DNA of 64,000 bases from AWTP1-13 sp963814055 (GCA_963814055.1 CAWFBJ010000001.1:372001-436000); one strand, 5' to 3'. Shown: positions 8,834 through 17,859, numbered from the stretch's first letter. Numbers and translations: made by a program. The notes: generated by a model from the letters alone, not told the origin.

Positions 8834-9253
8834 ATGGCACGTGTCACAGTCGAAGACTGCGTCGACAAGATCCCCAACAGGTTCGAGCTTGTACTCATCG
8901 CGGCACATCGAGCGCGCGCACTCTCCACCGGCTCTGGCATCACCGTCGAGCGAGAGAACGACAAAGATGCAGTTGTTGCACTGCGCGAAATTGCCGAAAA
9001 GACTGTTTCACCCGGAGACATGCGCGAGCGGCTCATTCATTCCATCCAAAAACAGGTCGAGGTTGATGAGCCAGAGGCAGTCGCTGCGCCAATACTGTCG
9101 CGAGATTTGCGCCCCACGCTTGGGCGCGACCATCAATCCACCGATACGACTGTGGACACGATGACAGAAGAAGAGCTCTTGCGCGGATTGGAACGACTGT
9201 CCCCGGAGGAGTCGACAAAGAGTGATGTCCTACCCGGTGGACGTGGGTACTAA
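8834..9253 (+). CDS. rpoZ: RNA polymerase omega subunit (RpoZ), orphan copy
   Basis: A 139-aa omega subunit, which binds the beta-prime subunit and helps RNA polymerase assemble. The start MARVTVEDCVDKIPNRFELV is the classic alphaproteobacterial RpoZ opening. The core VVALREIAEKTVSP and LIHSIQKQVEVDEPE are also conserved, as is a divergent EELLRGLERLSPEE tail. GAGGGA precedes the ATG. In related genomes rpoZ usually sits beside rsh/relA or other housekeeping genes. Here it is surrounded by decayed ORFs, so it may be a second, accessory copy rather than the main gene. Confidence 0.85.
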   Translation: MARVTVEDCVDKIPNRFELVLIAAHRARALSTGSGITVERENDKDAVVALREIAEKTVSPGDMRERLIHSIQKQVEVDEPEAVAAPILSRDLRPTLGRDHQSTDTTVDTMTEEELLRGLERLSPEESTKSDVLPGGRGY

Positions 9254-10080
9254 TCGTCTTACTCGGTGCCGGTGGCGGGGACTTCGGTTGGTGGGGTCGC
9301 GCTTCTAGTGGGTGTCTTGGAACGCGTCGGCGACGTGCAAAAAGCATGAAGCGCACAGACCGCCGGATCGAGTGGCATCATTAGGACATTGGCGGGGCGT
9401 GGAGGTCCACATCAAGCTCGACCAGGCGAACCTGCGCTTCGTAGCTCCGCCACCATTGGCGAGCGGGGGCCGAGTATCGAGTGACCTTCGCCGGCCGCGT
9501 CTTGCTCGAGAGCGCGCGCGAGCCATTGTTTGAAGCTTGCCGGGCCCTAGCAGCCCAACCGGTCGCCTTGAAATGTGGAGGCCTGGCAACGTCCGTCCCG
9601 ACATGGCAACGGACATAGATCTCACGGTAGCCGAAACGCCATGGGCCGACCATCCGATCTTGGCAGCCGTTCGGGAGGGAAGGCGACGAACGTGCGTTTC
9701 CGGTGATGCTGAACGCGCAATCAAGGCCGGTCGACCACCGACGCTATCGCCTTCGTGATTTCGGAGGGGGTGGGCGGCTTCCTCAAGACCGGAGGATCTA
9801 GGTCACCTATCCCGGACGGGCATGGCCATGTATCCGGAACGGGATCCCGCAATGAGTAGCTGTTCGGGCATGATGGGCACGGTTACGGGCACCGAGCAGT
9901 AGTACCGACCACCGACGCGGCACCTCCCGGGCCCAGCCGTGATTGGACGGAGCTTCTCAGCCAGCGTACAATACTCCTATTGAACCCTGTGACGAGTTTG
10001 AGACTTCAGCGGCATGCTGGCGAATTGAGGCGCCAGCGCCCACCAGATATTTAGCCTCAATGCCGTGTATGGGGGTAGTG
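9254..10080. other. Degraded region without a supported gene
   Basis: Several overlapping short ORFs on both strands, none with a recognisable domain. On the minus strand one frame ends TPPTEVPATGTE and a stop at 9259, matching the ending of the broken gene at 8157. I see this as decayed accessory DNA. No tRNA, no convincing inverted repeats and no transposase were found. Confidence 0.4.
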
Positions 10081-10665
10081 ATGTTGGGTGGCGTTATAGA
10101 TGAGACTCTTCGCCTTTATCGCGAATATGCCAGGCGCATGGGCGATGTGCTTTTCTTCCGCACGGCGTGGTTCGAAGCCTATGATGTCAAGGACGGAAAG
10201 GTTTTTGTAGACGCATCGCGATTTATCTACACGGTAGGCTCCGCCGTCTTGACGATTTCTGCGGTTCTATATTTTGCTTTTAATACCAGCCGGCCCGAGT
10301 TCTATGAGCTAATTCCCATATCTTTCCTCGCTACGATGGGTCTCGCCTGCTTCATTGTGCTGTCTGTGTCCCGTGCGTACAGAATTACTTTCGTCGAATT
10401 CTTCGTCTGCTTCGCCTACGTCATGGGTACATTTTGCACAATCTGGCTGTTGGGGCGGCTAGTTCGAAACGCCATAGCTCTCTACCCTCATGACGTGCCA
10501 ATTCCTGGTGACACGTCCGCGATCCCACCAACGCTCCGCGACATTTGCCGAAATCCGGATTCTTCGGGCTGCAAGACGTTCACCCAAACAACGAGCGCAC
10601 GCGAGTTGGTGGACACGGTCGATTCTGTGCTGAGATATTGGGAGTTACTGCCAAATTTGCGGTAG
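10081..10665 (+). CDS. Hypothetical four-helix membrane protein
   Basis: From the ATG at 10081 the product is 194 aa, beginning MLGGVIDETLRLYREYARRMG. Hydrophobic helices lie at about 48-67, 77-97 and 105-130, with a possible fourth just before. The C-terminal segment is hydrophilic and contains two cysteines (CRNPDSSGC). Starts further upstream (9943, 10060) are possible but lack coding character. No family recognised. It marks the right edge of the degraded, less GC-rich stretch. Confidence 0.5.
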   Translation: MLGGVIDETLRLYREYARRMGDVLFFRTAWFEAYDVKDGKVFVDASRFIYTVGSAVLTISAVLYFAFNTSRPEFYELIPISFLATMGLACFIVLSVSRAYRITFVEFFVCFAYVMGTFCTIWLLGRLVRNAIALYPHDVPIPGDTSAIPPTLRDICRNPDSSGCKTFTQTTSARELVDTVDSVLRYWELLPNLR

Positions 10666-10808
10666 GAGACCGATTGACGGCTCGATGGCAGCAGCCAGCA
10701 ATGGCGCGCGCAAACTGTTTGTCCCTGCCCAGTCTCGACCTGCAGCCAAGTCGCCCCGGAAAGGTCCGACGCTTACCCTGTGGCGTTCGTTATGGGCGCT
10801 ATCAGCGC

Positions 10809-12644
10809 CTAATGATCAAATTGCAAGCGAACCCCGCCTTTGATTTTCATGCGCCGATCCGTCGACTGCCGAATTAAGAATCCAGCGAGCTGCGGATAAC
10901 CTTCGTCGGAGTTGAGCAATTGCTCTTTGCTTGGTGGGGTGTCTGGAAAAAGTATTGGCGCACCATCGTAGGTAGTGTCCGCCGTTATCACGAACTCATC
11001 GAAGCTGAGCTCGATGGCGATTGGCCCCTTTGCATCACAATAGGCAACGATCGCTTCGAGTGCTTGCTGGACCGCGAACTCAATTCGATTCGTGATATCT
11101 CGCCGCGCACCCCAAGTGCCTGCGCTCCGCTCGATGAAGGCAGTAACCTCACGCAAGGCAGGAGCCGAGGAATTGATAGTCATCGTCACGCGCTTCTTGA
11201 TGCCGATGCGGAATACGAGGTTCAGGCCGAGCGCGACCAGGGTCGCGAGAACCAAAGGTGTCGCGACGACGGGCTGCGCCCACTGTGGCGCGCCTGAGAA
11301 TGCAGTCTGGTAGACAGTTGCGCCAAAGAACGTCGTGAGGCCCATGCCGATGACGAGCGTGCGTCGGCCGTCGAGAACACGCATCGTTATGATCTGAATG
11401 CCGCTAGTCATGATGAACGATGCGATAAACAGCATAGCGGCCGCCATCACCGGCCTTGGCATCAGCGTCAGGATACCCAGAAGCCGTGGCTGCAGCGCCA
11501 ACAGCGCGAACAAGCCCGCAATCGCGAATGCAATGCTGCGGCTTGCAACACCTGTCGCTGCGACGAGACCGGCGTTGGCGTTCGAGAGCGTAACGCCAAA
11601 GGTGCCAAGCATGCCCGATAGCGTGGTCGCCATGCCGTCGCCGAGCACTCCGCGGCCGATAGACGACATATCGGGTCGCACCCAGTCCGCATCGACGGCC
11701 TTCTGGTAGGTTGTCAGCACCGCCGTCGCGCTCATGGCCGCCGCCAGGCCGGTAATTGCAAACGGCACCACCAGCGACCAGTCGAATGCCCAAGAGAGGT
11801 GAACTGAACCTGGAAACGAGATCAAAGGGAGCTCGAGGATGGTGCGCAGGTCGCCACCCGTGAGCAGGCCGATCCAAAAAGACAGGAGAAAGCCCGAGAT
11901 CATGCCGATCACGACGCAGTAGATCCTCACCCCGCTCGTGCCCCAGATATGGATCCCAACCATCACTGCAATCGTGCTGACGGCAACCAGCCATTCATTG
12001 AAGGTTGCGGCGCGGCCGGCCGGTCCCTCCGCGAGGAGCATGTGACACGCTGCAAGAGCAATGAGGCTTCCAATGAAGAACACGATGAGCCCGGCCGATT
12101 CCGGCGGAACAAACGCGCGCAAGCGCCGCCACACGAGCGAAAGGCCCATCTCCACAGCGCCGGCGATAATGGTCATCCCCCACACCAGCGGCATTCCTCC
12201 TGCCTTGACCGCCGCCATCGACGACGCAAGATAGATCCCACTGAAAACCGACGGCGCCAGAAGCCGGCTGCCGACAGGCCCTCGCGGGAGGGCTTGCAGC
12301 AGGGTACCCACACCCAGGACAACGCACCCAAGCTGCAGGATGTTTATGATCTCTCCCATCTGAAGCCCGGCCTGTCGGGCCAGGATCAGCGGATAGAGCA
12401 TGTAGATAGCAAGTATGGCCACCTGCTGAATGGCACTGAGCCATTTGACCTGAGTTGGTGGCGCGTCCTCCACGCCATAGATCAGGTTCGCGGGTTTGTT
12501 TACGGCAGGCCCTGGCACAAGACCGAGCTGCTCGCGAACGCCAGGGGACAGCTTGTTGATGTGCGACTGCGCAAGGTTCGGCCATGACATCCAGGCTTTG
12601 CGAAGTGCGGTCGCGACAGGTGAAGGTTGCCCCTTATCTTGCAC
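10809..12644 (-). CDS. NCS2-type nucleobase permease fused to a degenerate RsbW-like ATPase domain
   Basis: Residues up to about 480 form a polytopic NCS2 (xanthine/uracil permease) domain with about twelve helices, including VKWLSAIQQVAILAIYMLYP, the MPLVWG segment and GTFGVTLSNANAGL. About 115 residues follow that line up with RsbW/SpoIIAB kinases: FAVQQALEAIVAYCDAKG at the N-box position, ITADTTYDGAPI at the G1 position and GYPQLAGFLIRQ...KGGVRLQFDH at the end. The usual Glu and Asn of the N box appear as Gln and Ala, so ATP binding is doubtful. A GTG at 12644 with GGGAGG upstream is preferred over the ATG at 12665, which lacks a ribosome site. An RsbW/STAS/phosphatase set lies 3 kb away. 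Confidence 0.8.
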   Translation of the reverse strand: MQDKGQPSPVATALRKAWMSWPNLAQSHINKLSPGVREQLGLVPGPAVNKPANLIYGVEDAPPTQVKWLSAIQQVAILAIYMLYPLILARQAGLQMGEIINILQLGCVVLGVGTLLQALPRGPVGSRLLAPSVFSGIYLASSMAAVKAGGMPLVWGMTIIAGAVEMGLSLVWRRLRAFVPPESAGLIVFFIGSLIALAACHMLLAEGPAGRAATFNEWLVAVSTIAVMVGIHIWGTSGVRIYCVVIGMISGFLLSFWIGLLTGGDLRTILELPLISFPGSVHLSWAFDWSLVVPFAITGLAAAMSATAVLTTYQKAVDADWVRPDMSSIGRGVLGDGMATTLSGMLGTFGVTLSNANAGLVAATGVASRSIAFAIAGLFALLALQPRLLGILTLMPRPVMAAAMLFIASFIMTSGIQIITMRVLDGRRTLVIGMGLTTFFGATVYQTAFSGAPQWAQPVVATPLVLATLVALGLNLVFRIGIKKRVTMTINSSAPALREVTAFIERSAGTWGARRDITNRIEFAVQQALEAIVAYCDAKGPIAIELSFDEFVITADTTYDGAPILFPDTPPSKEQLLNSDEGYPQLAGFLIRQSTDRRMKIKGGVRLQFDH

Positions 12645-12786
12645 GTCGTCCTCCCAAGCCGCCATAGCAGCGCAGCTTTGCGGCTGATTCCTGTTTCGCC
12701 ATAAAGGGGGCTTTCATCGGAGCGATGCAACCGAGCAAACGCAACCCAAGCCATTCAGGGTTGCGAATTTCGATTGATGGTTTCCC

Positions 12787-13593
12787 TTAGAAGGGGACGA
12801 CCTTTCGGATCGTGCGGCCAACGTCGCCCGCGCCCTTCGTGACGGCATCACCCGCCTTTGTCGCCGGATTATCAATGATCAAGGCCGCTCTGAGGCGTTT
12901 GACCGGATCAATCCTCAGCGCTTTGCCAACAAAGGGGAACGCAGCTCCTACACCCCCAAGGCCTGGGATCAACTTCTCGGAAAACTTGATCGGAGCGGAA
13001 AGGATACCGGCGGTGTTTGCGTGAATGATGCGTCCAACCGAATTGTGGCGCCGGCAGCTTTTCGTCTTGCTGCAGATGTTGACCTCGCCCTGGTGCAGCA
13101 GCACAAGCGTATCACCCGAGCCATCCACATAGACGTCGAACACCGTCCCTCGCACGCCGATCGTGGCGGAAGGCGTTTCAATGACATAGGCATCCTTCTT
13201 CTGCGCGCCCGTGATGAACCGGAATGTGCCCTTGACGAAGTTGACGCCGATGGTCGTCACCCCGCCCGATTTGCCGATGACGAACTCGTCCAGCTTCAAG
13301 CCCGCGTTTGGCCCCAACGCCAGCTTCGTCTGATCATCCAGCTTCAGTTCCGCCTGGGCGCTGTCGCCGGTCTGCAGATATTCGGTGCGATGAACCCGCA
13401 CGCCTTCGCGAAGATCGCGCTTGTTGTCGCCGAGAGTTGCGACGACCTCATTCTTGATAAGAACTGCAGTGCCTATTTCCGGCGCCGCATCACCAGCCCA
13501 AGTGCCACCGGTCAGGATAGCATAGAGCATTGCCGACAGCGCAAAGCAGCGAACCCCGCTGCGAAGCGCATCAGGTGAAACTATACGTGCCAT
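12787..13593 (-). CDS. Secreted FecR-domain protein
   Basis: A 268-aa protein with an N-terminal signal peptide (to about residue 34). A FecR domain at about 40-175 shows AVLIKNEVVATLG, the LQTGDSAQAELKLDDQTKLAL strand pair, the KGTFRFITG turn and TPSATIGVRGTVFDVYV. The C-terminal third is less structured. FecR domains of this stand-alone type are often encoded next to CHASE2 signalling proteins, and here the divergent neighbour is a CHASE2-PP2C protein. The likely role is a periplasmic ligand-binding or signalling partner rather than iron regulation. Confidence 0.82.
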   Translation of the reverse strand: MARIVSPDALRSGVRCFALSAMLYAILTGGTWAGDAAPEIGTAVLIKNEVVATLGDNKRDLREGVRVHRTEYLQTGDSAQAELKLDDQTKLALGPNAGLKLDEFVIGKSGGVTTIGVNFVKGTFRFITGAQKKDAYVIETPSATIGVRGTVFDVYVDGSGDTLVLLHQGEVNICSKTKSCRRHNSVGRIIHANTAGILSAPIKFSEKLIPGLGGVGAAFPFVGKALRIDPVKRLRAALIIDNPATKAGDAVTKGAGDVGRTIRKVVPF

Positions 13594-13659
13594 ATCAATG
13601 ATCCGAAGTTTGCCGCCTACCCCGAGCCGAATGTATCATGGGCGCCGTAGAATACACGG

Positions 13660-15792
13660 GTGTTTATTCAGAACATGCTGATCACCAGACTGTCTGGTAC
13701 TGACCGGCTGAGTGTCAGAACGGTCTACTGGTTGATCATACTTTGCGTCGTTGCGGTCTGCGTAGCCATTCGCCAGGCCGACCCCAGCTTCATGGCACGA
13801 TTGCGCCTGCTGGGCTTCGACATCCTGCAGCAAACCCTGCCGCGATCGCCCGACGCACGCTATCCGGTTCGCATCATCGACATTGACGAACGGTCGATGA
13901 AAGCGTTCGGCACCTGGCCTTGGCGCCGCGATACACTCGCCCAGTTGGTCGATAAGCTTTTTGCCACGGGTGCGCGCGTGGTGGTGTTCGACATGGTCTT
14001 TCCGGAGGCCTCTGTCGGACCGCTCGAGCAACTACCGGCCGCGATGCGCAACTCGCCCGACCTCAAACCGCTGCTCGACAAGCTGGGCGAGGCAGGAACG
14101 GTCGACGACGACTTCGCAAAATCCATCGCCCGGCATCCGGTAGTGCTCGGCATCATTGGGTCGTCGCAAGTAACGGGAGCCTTGCCGAAGGCGAAAGCCG
14201 CATTTGCCACGATAGGCGAAGACATCCGTCGTTTTGTTCCGACGTTTGCCGGCGCCTCCGGCAACTTGCCCATCTTTGAAGAGGGCGCAGCCGGAATAGG
14301 TCTGTTGAACTGGTTTCCGGATCATGATCAGATCCTTCGACGGATTCCAATCGTGGCAGGTGTATCAAACACCGCCTACCCATCGCTAGCTGCTGAGACC
14401 CTCCGCGTCCTTAGTAAGGCATCAACAATCCGCGTCCGCTCCGCTGGTGACGGCGGCTTTGCCGGCAATCGCGGCATTACGACAGTTGCGATCGGAGACA
14501 CGCTCATTCGCACGGATCGCGACGGCCAACTCTGGCTCTGGTTCTCGCGGCATGACTCAAAACGCACCATCTCCGCAGCCGACGTGCTCCAGGGCAAAGT
14601 TCAACATAGTGCCCTCGACGGCCGCGTCGCGATCGTTGGTACCAGCGCGCCCGGTCTGCTCGACTTGCGGGCAACATCGCTCGATCCGGTCATCTCCGGC
14701 GTGGAGATCAACGCGCAAGCCATCGAACAATTGCTCGCCGGGCGCCTTCTTGTCCGTCCGGACTATGCGCTGGGAATGGAGATTGTACTCACCATCGCTT
14801 CAGCATTGCTGCTCGGCTATTTGGCGTTTCGATGGGGCGCCCGCGTTTCGGCCGGGATCGGGTTTGGCAGTGTTTGCTTATTTTCTCTCGGCAGTCTTTG
14901 GGCATTCTCGCAGGGGCTTTTGCTCGACGCCGTCTTCCCGATACTCACGAGTTCAGCTGCCTACATCTTTGGTACCGGCTATCTCTACTATGAGGCGGAA
15001 GGGGAACGTAATCGAGGCCGGGAAGAATTGCACCGCATCGGCAGGGAGATGGAAGCTGCGGCTCAAATCCAACGCACTTTTCTGCCGAAGGAAAGCCCTG
15101 CCGGACCCTTGGATCACACGTTCGAGATTTTTGCGGTCATGCGTCCCGCCAAAGCCGTGGGCGGCGACTTTTATGACTACTTCCTTGTTGACGACAACAC
15201 CCTGGCAATTGCCGTCGGGGATGTTTCCGGCAAGGGAGTTCCAGCTGCCTTGTTTATGAGTGTGTCCCGCACGGTTCTGCGCGCCGTTGCCTTCGAAGGG
15301 GGCGACCCAGGGACAATCCTCACCAAGGTGAACGCCATTCTTTCGCGTGACAATTCAGAGAGCATGTTCGTCACAATATTCTTCGCTATGCTGGATCTAC
15401 GCACTGGTACGCTCGCGTTCTCGAGCGCTGGGCATGACGATGCTGTGCTGCTCAGCGGCGCCAGTGGATGCGAATCTTTGCACTACATGGGGCCCGCCAT
15501 CGGCCTGGTGGAATTTGCAGCCTACCCGACCAACACGCGACATCTCGCGCCGGCCGATACTTTGCTATTGCTGACGGATGGCATCACCGAAGCCTTCAAC
15601 AGCGAAGGGCACGTGTTCAGTTCGGATCGTGTCTTGAGAACCGTGACGCAGCAATCATTTGCAGGCGCCATGGAGCTGGTTCAGTCGCTCAACTATGAGG
15701 TCAGCCGTTTCTGCGCCGGGGCCGAGCAGTCCGATGACATTACGTGCGTGGCGCTGCGGTTCAAGGGTTCGCCGCATCGCACTCAATCTTGA
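13660..15792 (+). CDS. CHASE2 sensor with SpoIIE/RsbU-type PP2C phosphatase
   Basis: A 710-aa membrane signalling protein. One N-terminal helix (about 20-40) is followed by an extracytoplasmic CHASE2 domain with the hallmark VRIIDIDERSMKAFGTWPWRR (about 69-89) and ARVVVFDMVF. Three membrane helices come next at about 365-440. A linker leads to a PP2C phosphatase: EAAAQIQRTFLP, AVGGDFYDYF, AVGDVSGKGVPAALFMS, SSAGHDD, LLLLTDGITEAF and DDITCVAL. The metal-binding Asp residues are all present. By family logic it dephosphorylates the STAS protein at 16177-16515. The GTG at 13660 and the ATG at 13675 are both possible starts. Its 3' end overlaps the convergent kinase gene by 32 bp. Confidence 0.9.
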   Translation: MFIQNMLITRLSGTDRLSVRTVYWLIILCVVAVCVAIRQADPSFMARLRLLGFDILQQTLPRSPDARYPVRIIDIDERSMKAFGTWPWRRDTLAQLVDKLFATGARVVVFDMVFPEASVGPLEQLPAAMRNSPDLKPLLDKLGEAGTVDDDFAKSIARHPVVLGIIGSSQVTGALPKAKAAFATIGEDIRRFVPTFAGASGNLPIFEEGAAGIGLLNWFPDHDQILRRIPIVAGVSNTAYPSLAAETLRVLSKASTIRVRSAGDGGFAGNRGITTVAIGDTLIRTDRDGQLWLWFSRHDSKRTISAADVLQGKVQHSALDGRVAIVGTSAPGLLDLRATSLDPVISGVEINAQAIEQLLAGRLLVRPDYALGMEIVLTIASALLLGYLAFRWGARVSAGIGFGSVCLFSLGSLWAFSQGLLLDAVFPILTSSAAYIFGTGYLYYEAEGERNRGREELHRIGREMEAAAQIQRTFLPKESPAGPLDHTFEIFAVMRPAKAVGGDFYDYFLVDDNTLAIAVGDVSGKGVPAALFMSVSRTVLRAVAFEGGDPGTILTKVNAILSRDNSESMFVTIFFAMLDLRTGTLAFSSAGHDDAVLLSGASGCESLHYMGPAIGLVEFAAYPTNTRHLAPADTLLLLTDGITEAFNSEGHVFSSDRVLRTVTQQSFAGAMELVQSLNYEVSRFCAGAEQSDDITCVALRFKGSPHRTQS

Positions 15793-16180
15793 GGTGGTTG
15801 CGTCCGCAGAAGCGCTCATAGTGGATCTGGCTCGCACGCTCCCTGATCAAAGCAATGCCGAATCCACCAGGCTCGCCAGTTGTGAGGTCTCGATCCTTCG
15901 GAGCCTGCCAAACCCTGAGATCAAAGTAATTGCCGTTGTCAATTATCGTCGCGCTTACGCGGCGCTTATCGAGCTTGATTCTGACTGTTACCCAAGGGTT
16001 GGCCGTATTTTTGAAACCGTAGCTGATTGCATTGGCCAGCACCTCATTGATGCACAGCTTCAGATCTGCTGCGAGTGTCTTCCCGATTCCGCGATCGGCA
16101 CACTTCTGATCAAACCACGTATTAAATCGCGAAACTTCAGAGGCGGTAGCTGAGAGGCTGATCCGATCAGCAGCTCTCAT
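15761..16180 (-). CDS. RsbW-like anti-sigma-factor serine kinase (HATPase_c_2)
   Basis: A 139-aa single-domain GHKL ATPase. The N box LCINEVLANAISYGF (about 47-61), G1-type IIDNGNYFDL and G2-type GGFGIALIRERAS are intact, so it should bind ATP. In partner-switching systems such a protein phosphorylates a STAS antagonist and sequesters a sigma factor or other target. It overlaps the upstream STAS gene by 4 bp (ATGA), which implies translational coupling. No sigma factor gene is in view, so the final target is unknown. Confidence 0.88.
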   Translation of the reverse strand: MRAADRISLSATASEVSRFNTWFDQKCADRGIGKTLAADLKLCINEVLANAISYGFKNTANPWVTVRIKLDKRRVSATIIDNGNYFDLRVWQAPKDRDLTTGEPGGFGIALIRERASQIHYERFCGRNHLKIECDAANP

Positions 16181-16515
16181 TTACTACACTCTGCGATCGC
16201 AGCCTGTTCGTCCGCGACAACAGGAATGATCGTGTCGATCCCCGTAGAGCGCAGAACTCTGCGCGCCTCGTCCGTTGGGCCAAAGACGATGAGGCGTCCC
16301 TTGCGGCTACCAATCGCGCGTGCGGCCTTAACGAGAACGCGAATGCCGATGGAAGCTAGAAAGGTGACATCCGCAAGATTGATGATGACCTTGCTGTTGT
16401 GGCCGGAGATGACACTAAACGGCGTCTCGATCTCACCAGCACCGGCGATATCGAGCGGACCGGCGAGCTTCACAAGCAATATGTCGCCGGGCAGGCTTGT
16501 CTGTTCCAATCGCAT
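16177..16515 (-). CDS. STAS-domain anti-sigma-factor antagonist
   Basis: From the ATG at 16515, preceded by GGGGA, this gives a 112-aa STAS protein: MRLEQTSLPGDILLVKLAGP, VIINLADVTFLASIGIRVLV and GRLIVFGPTDEARRVLRSTG. The D-x(5)-S-x-G segment carries the serine normally phosphorylated by the RsbW partner. The partner is encoded directly downstream with a 4-bp overlap, and the matching phosphatase is convergent. The three together form a complete partner-switching module. A longer in-frame start at 16584 adds residues unlike STAS. Confidence 0.87.
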   Translation of the reverse strand: MRLEQTSLPGDILLVKLAGPLDIAGAGEIETPFSVISGHNSKVIINLADVTFLASIGIRVLVKAARAIGSRKGRLIVFGPTDEARRVLRSTGIDTIIPVVADEQAAIAECSK

Positions 16516-16834
16516 GATTTTCCCCAATGTGCCGCGAGCTGGTGAGCTCGAACCCGCGCAGCCTCGCACAATACTCGACAACATTGTGAATGTTGAGAGG
16601 AACTGATTTTCCGTCAGGCGGCGTATGTCGCATCATACAACGACACATCACCAATCCTCGGGGTTGTGCTTTGCGGGCAAAGTCCTTCCACCATCACTGC
16701 ACGCGATCCGCCTCAGGACGGCCCTAGCGTCGCCCAAATACCCACCCAAACCTGCCAAGTTCGGCTGGCACTATACCTGTGCGGGATGGATCAAAGCATG
16801 GGTGCGCGGGTACCATTGATCGGGTGGATCGCAC
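16516..16834. other. Intergenic region between STAS gene and SDR gene
   Basis: About 320 bp between divergent genes, expected to hold both promoters. I see no further ORF with a family resemblance, no RNA gene and no strong inverted repeat. Confidence 0.4.
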
Positions 16835-17779
16835 ATGAGCAGCCTGTTCGCGCGTTTGTCCCTGGCACCCCCGGATGGTCGCTCCCATCAATTCACCCCC
16901 GAGGCGATTGAAGCCGAGCGCCTGGAGCGCGCGGCAAGCATGCAGGGGAAGACCTGCGTCATCACCGGCGCCACATCCGGCATCGGCCGGGCCGCGGCCG
17001 ATACGTTGGCTTCCATGGGCGCGCGCATTGTCATGATAGCGCGCAACAAGCAGCGCGGAGAGGCAATGCTCACGAGGCTGCGCCGCCGCTATCCGCGTGG
17101 AGGGCACAGCATCCACTATGCCGACCTGCTTCGGCTCGGCGAGGTTAAGCGGGCCGCGGCTGACATCGCCGCGGCGGAGCCGCGCGTCGACGTCCTGCTC
17201 AACAATGCCGGAGCGATGTTCGCGCAGCGCAAAATCACGCCAGACGGCTTCGAGCGCACATTCGCGCTCAATCATGTCGCCCCTTTTGTGCTGACCCACG
17301 GTCTGCGCGAGCGCCTGTTTGCGGCGGCGCCGGCGCGGGTCGTCAACACGTCGGGCGCGTTGCACCATCTCGCCACGCTGCATCTGGAGGACCTCAGGCT
17401 CGAGCATAGGTACAACGCATTCTATGCCTACGCGCACGCGAAGCTATGTTGCGTCCTGTTCACGCGCGAGCTCGCCCGGCGCTGGGCCAGCAAGCAGGTC
17501 ACTGCCAATTGTCTGCATCCTGGAGAAGTGGCGACGAACTTCGGCTACCAATCCGGAGGACTGATCCCCTACGCGTTCGCGATCATCCACCTGTTCGGGA
17601 GTTCGCCCCAGAAAGGTGCGCGGCGAATCGTGCGACTGGCGTCAGCGCGCGAATATGCTGGAATTACGGGCCGTTACTTTTACAAAGAGAAGCTGGCGCG
17701 TGCCAACCCGCAAGCCGAGGATGACGAGAATGCCGAGCGGCTGTGGCAGGCGACCGCCAGGTTGGTCGAGATCCAGTGA
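16835..17779 (+). CDS. Short-chain dehydrogenase/reductase (retinol-dehydrogenase-like)
   Basis: A 314-aa SDR oxidoreductase. The cofactor motif TGATSGIGR is at about 44-52, followed by LLNNAGAM (about 118-125) and the catalytic set Ser (VVNTSGALHH), Tyr and Lys (YAYAHAKLC). The basic residues after the first beta-strand pair (ARNKQRGE) suggest NADP(H). The long N-terminal lead and the NCLHPGEVATNFG segment resemble the retinol dehydrogenase/WWOX-like group. The substrate is unknown. It is convergent with the ALA synthase gene. Confidence 0.88.
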   Translation: MSSLFARLSLAPPDGRSHQFTPEAIEAERLERAASMQGKTCVITGATSGIGRAAADTLASMGARIVMIARNKQRGEAMLTRLRRRYPRGGHSIHYADLLRLGEVKRAAADIAAAEPRVDVLLNNAGAMFAQRKITPDGFERTFALNHVAPFVLTHGLRERLFAAAPARVVNTSGALHHLATLHLEDLRLEHRYNAFYAYAHAKLCCVLFTRELARRWASKQVTANCLHPGEVATNFGYQSGGLIPYAFAIIHLFGSSPQKGARRIVRLASAREYAGITGRYFYKEKLARANPQAEDDENAERLWQATARLVEIQ

Positions 17780-17859
17780 TCGCTGACTTTGCTTCGACGT
17801 GATCGTGCGGGAGTGCAGCGTCGACTTCGCGTTGGAGCGCAACGCGCGAACCGGGCTTT

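Noticed and set aside
1527..10700. Integrated element with att repeats at the tRNA
   Set aside because: I could not find a second copy of the tRNA 3' end or any integrase, so only an island-like tract is claimed.
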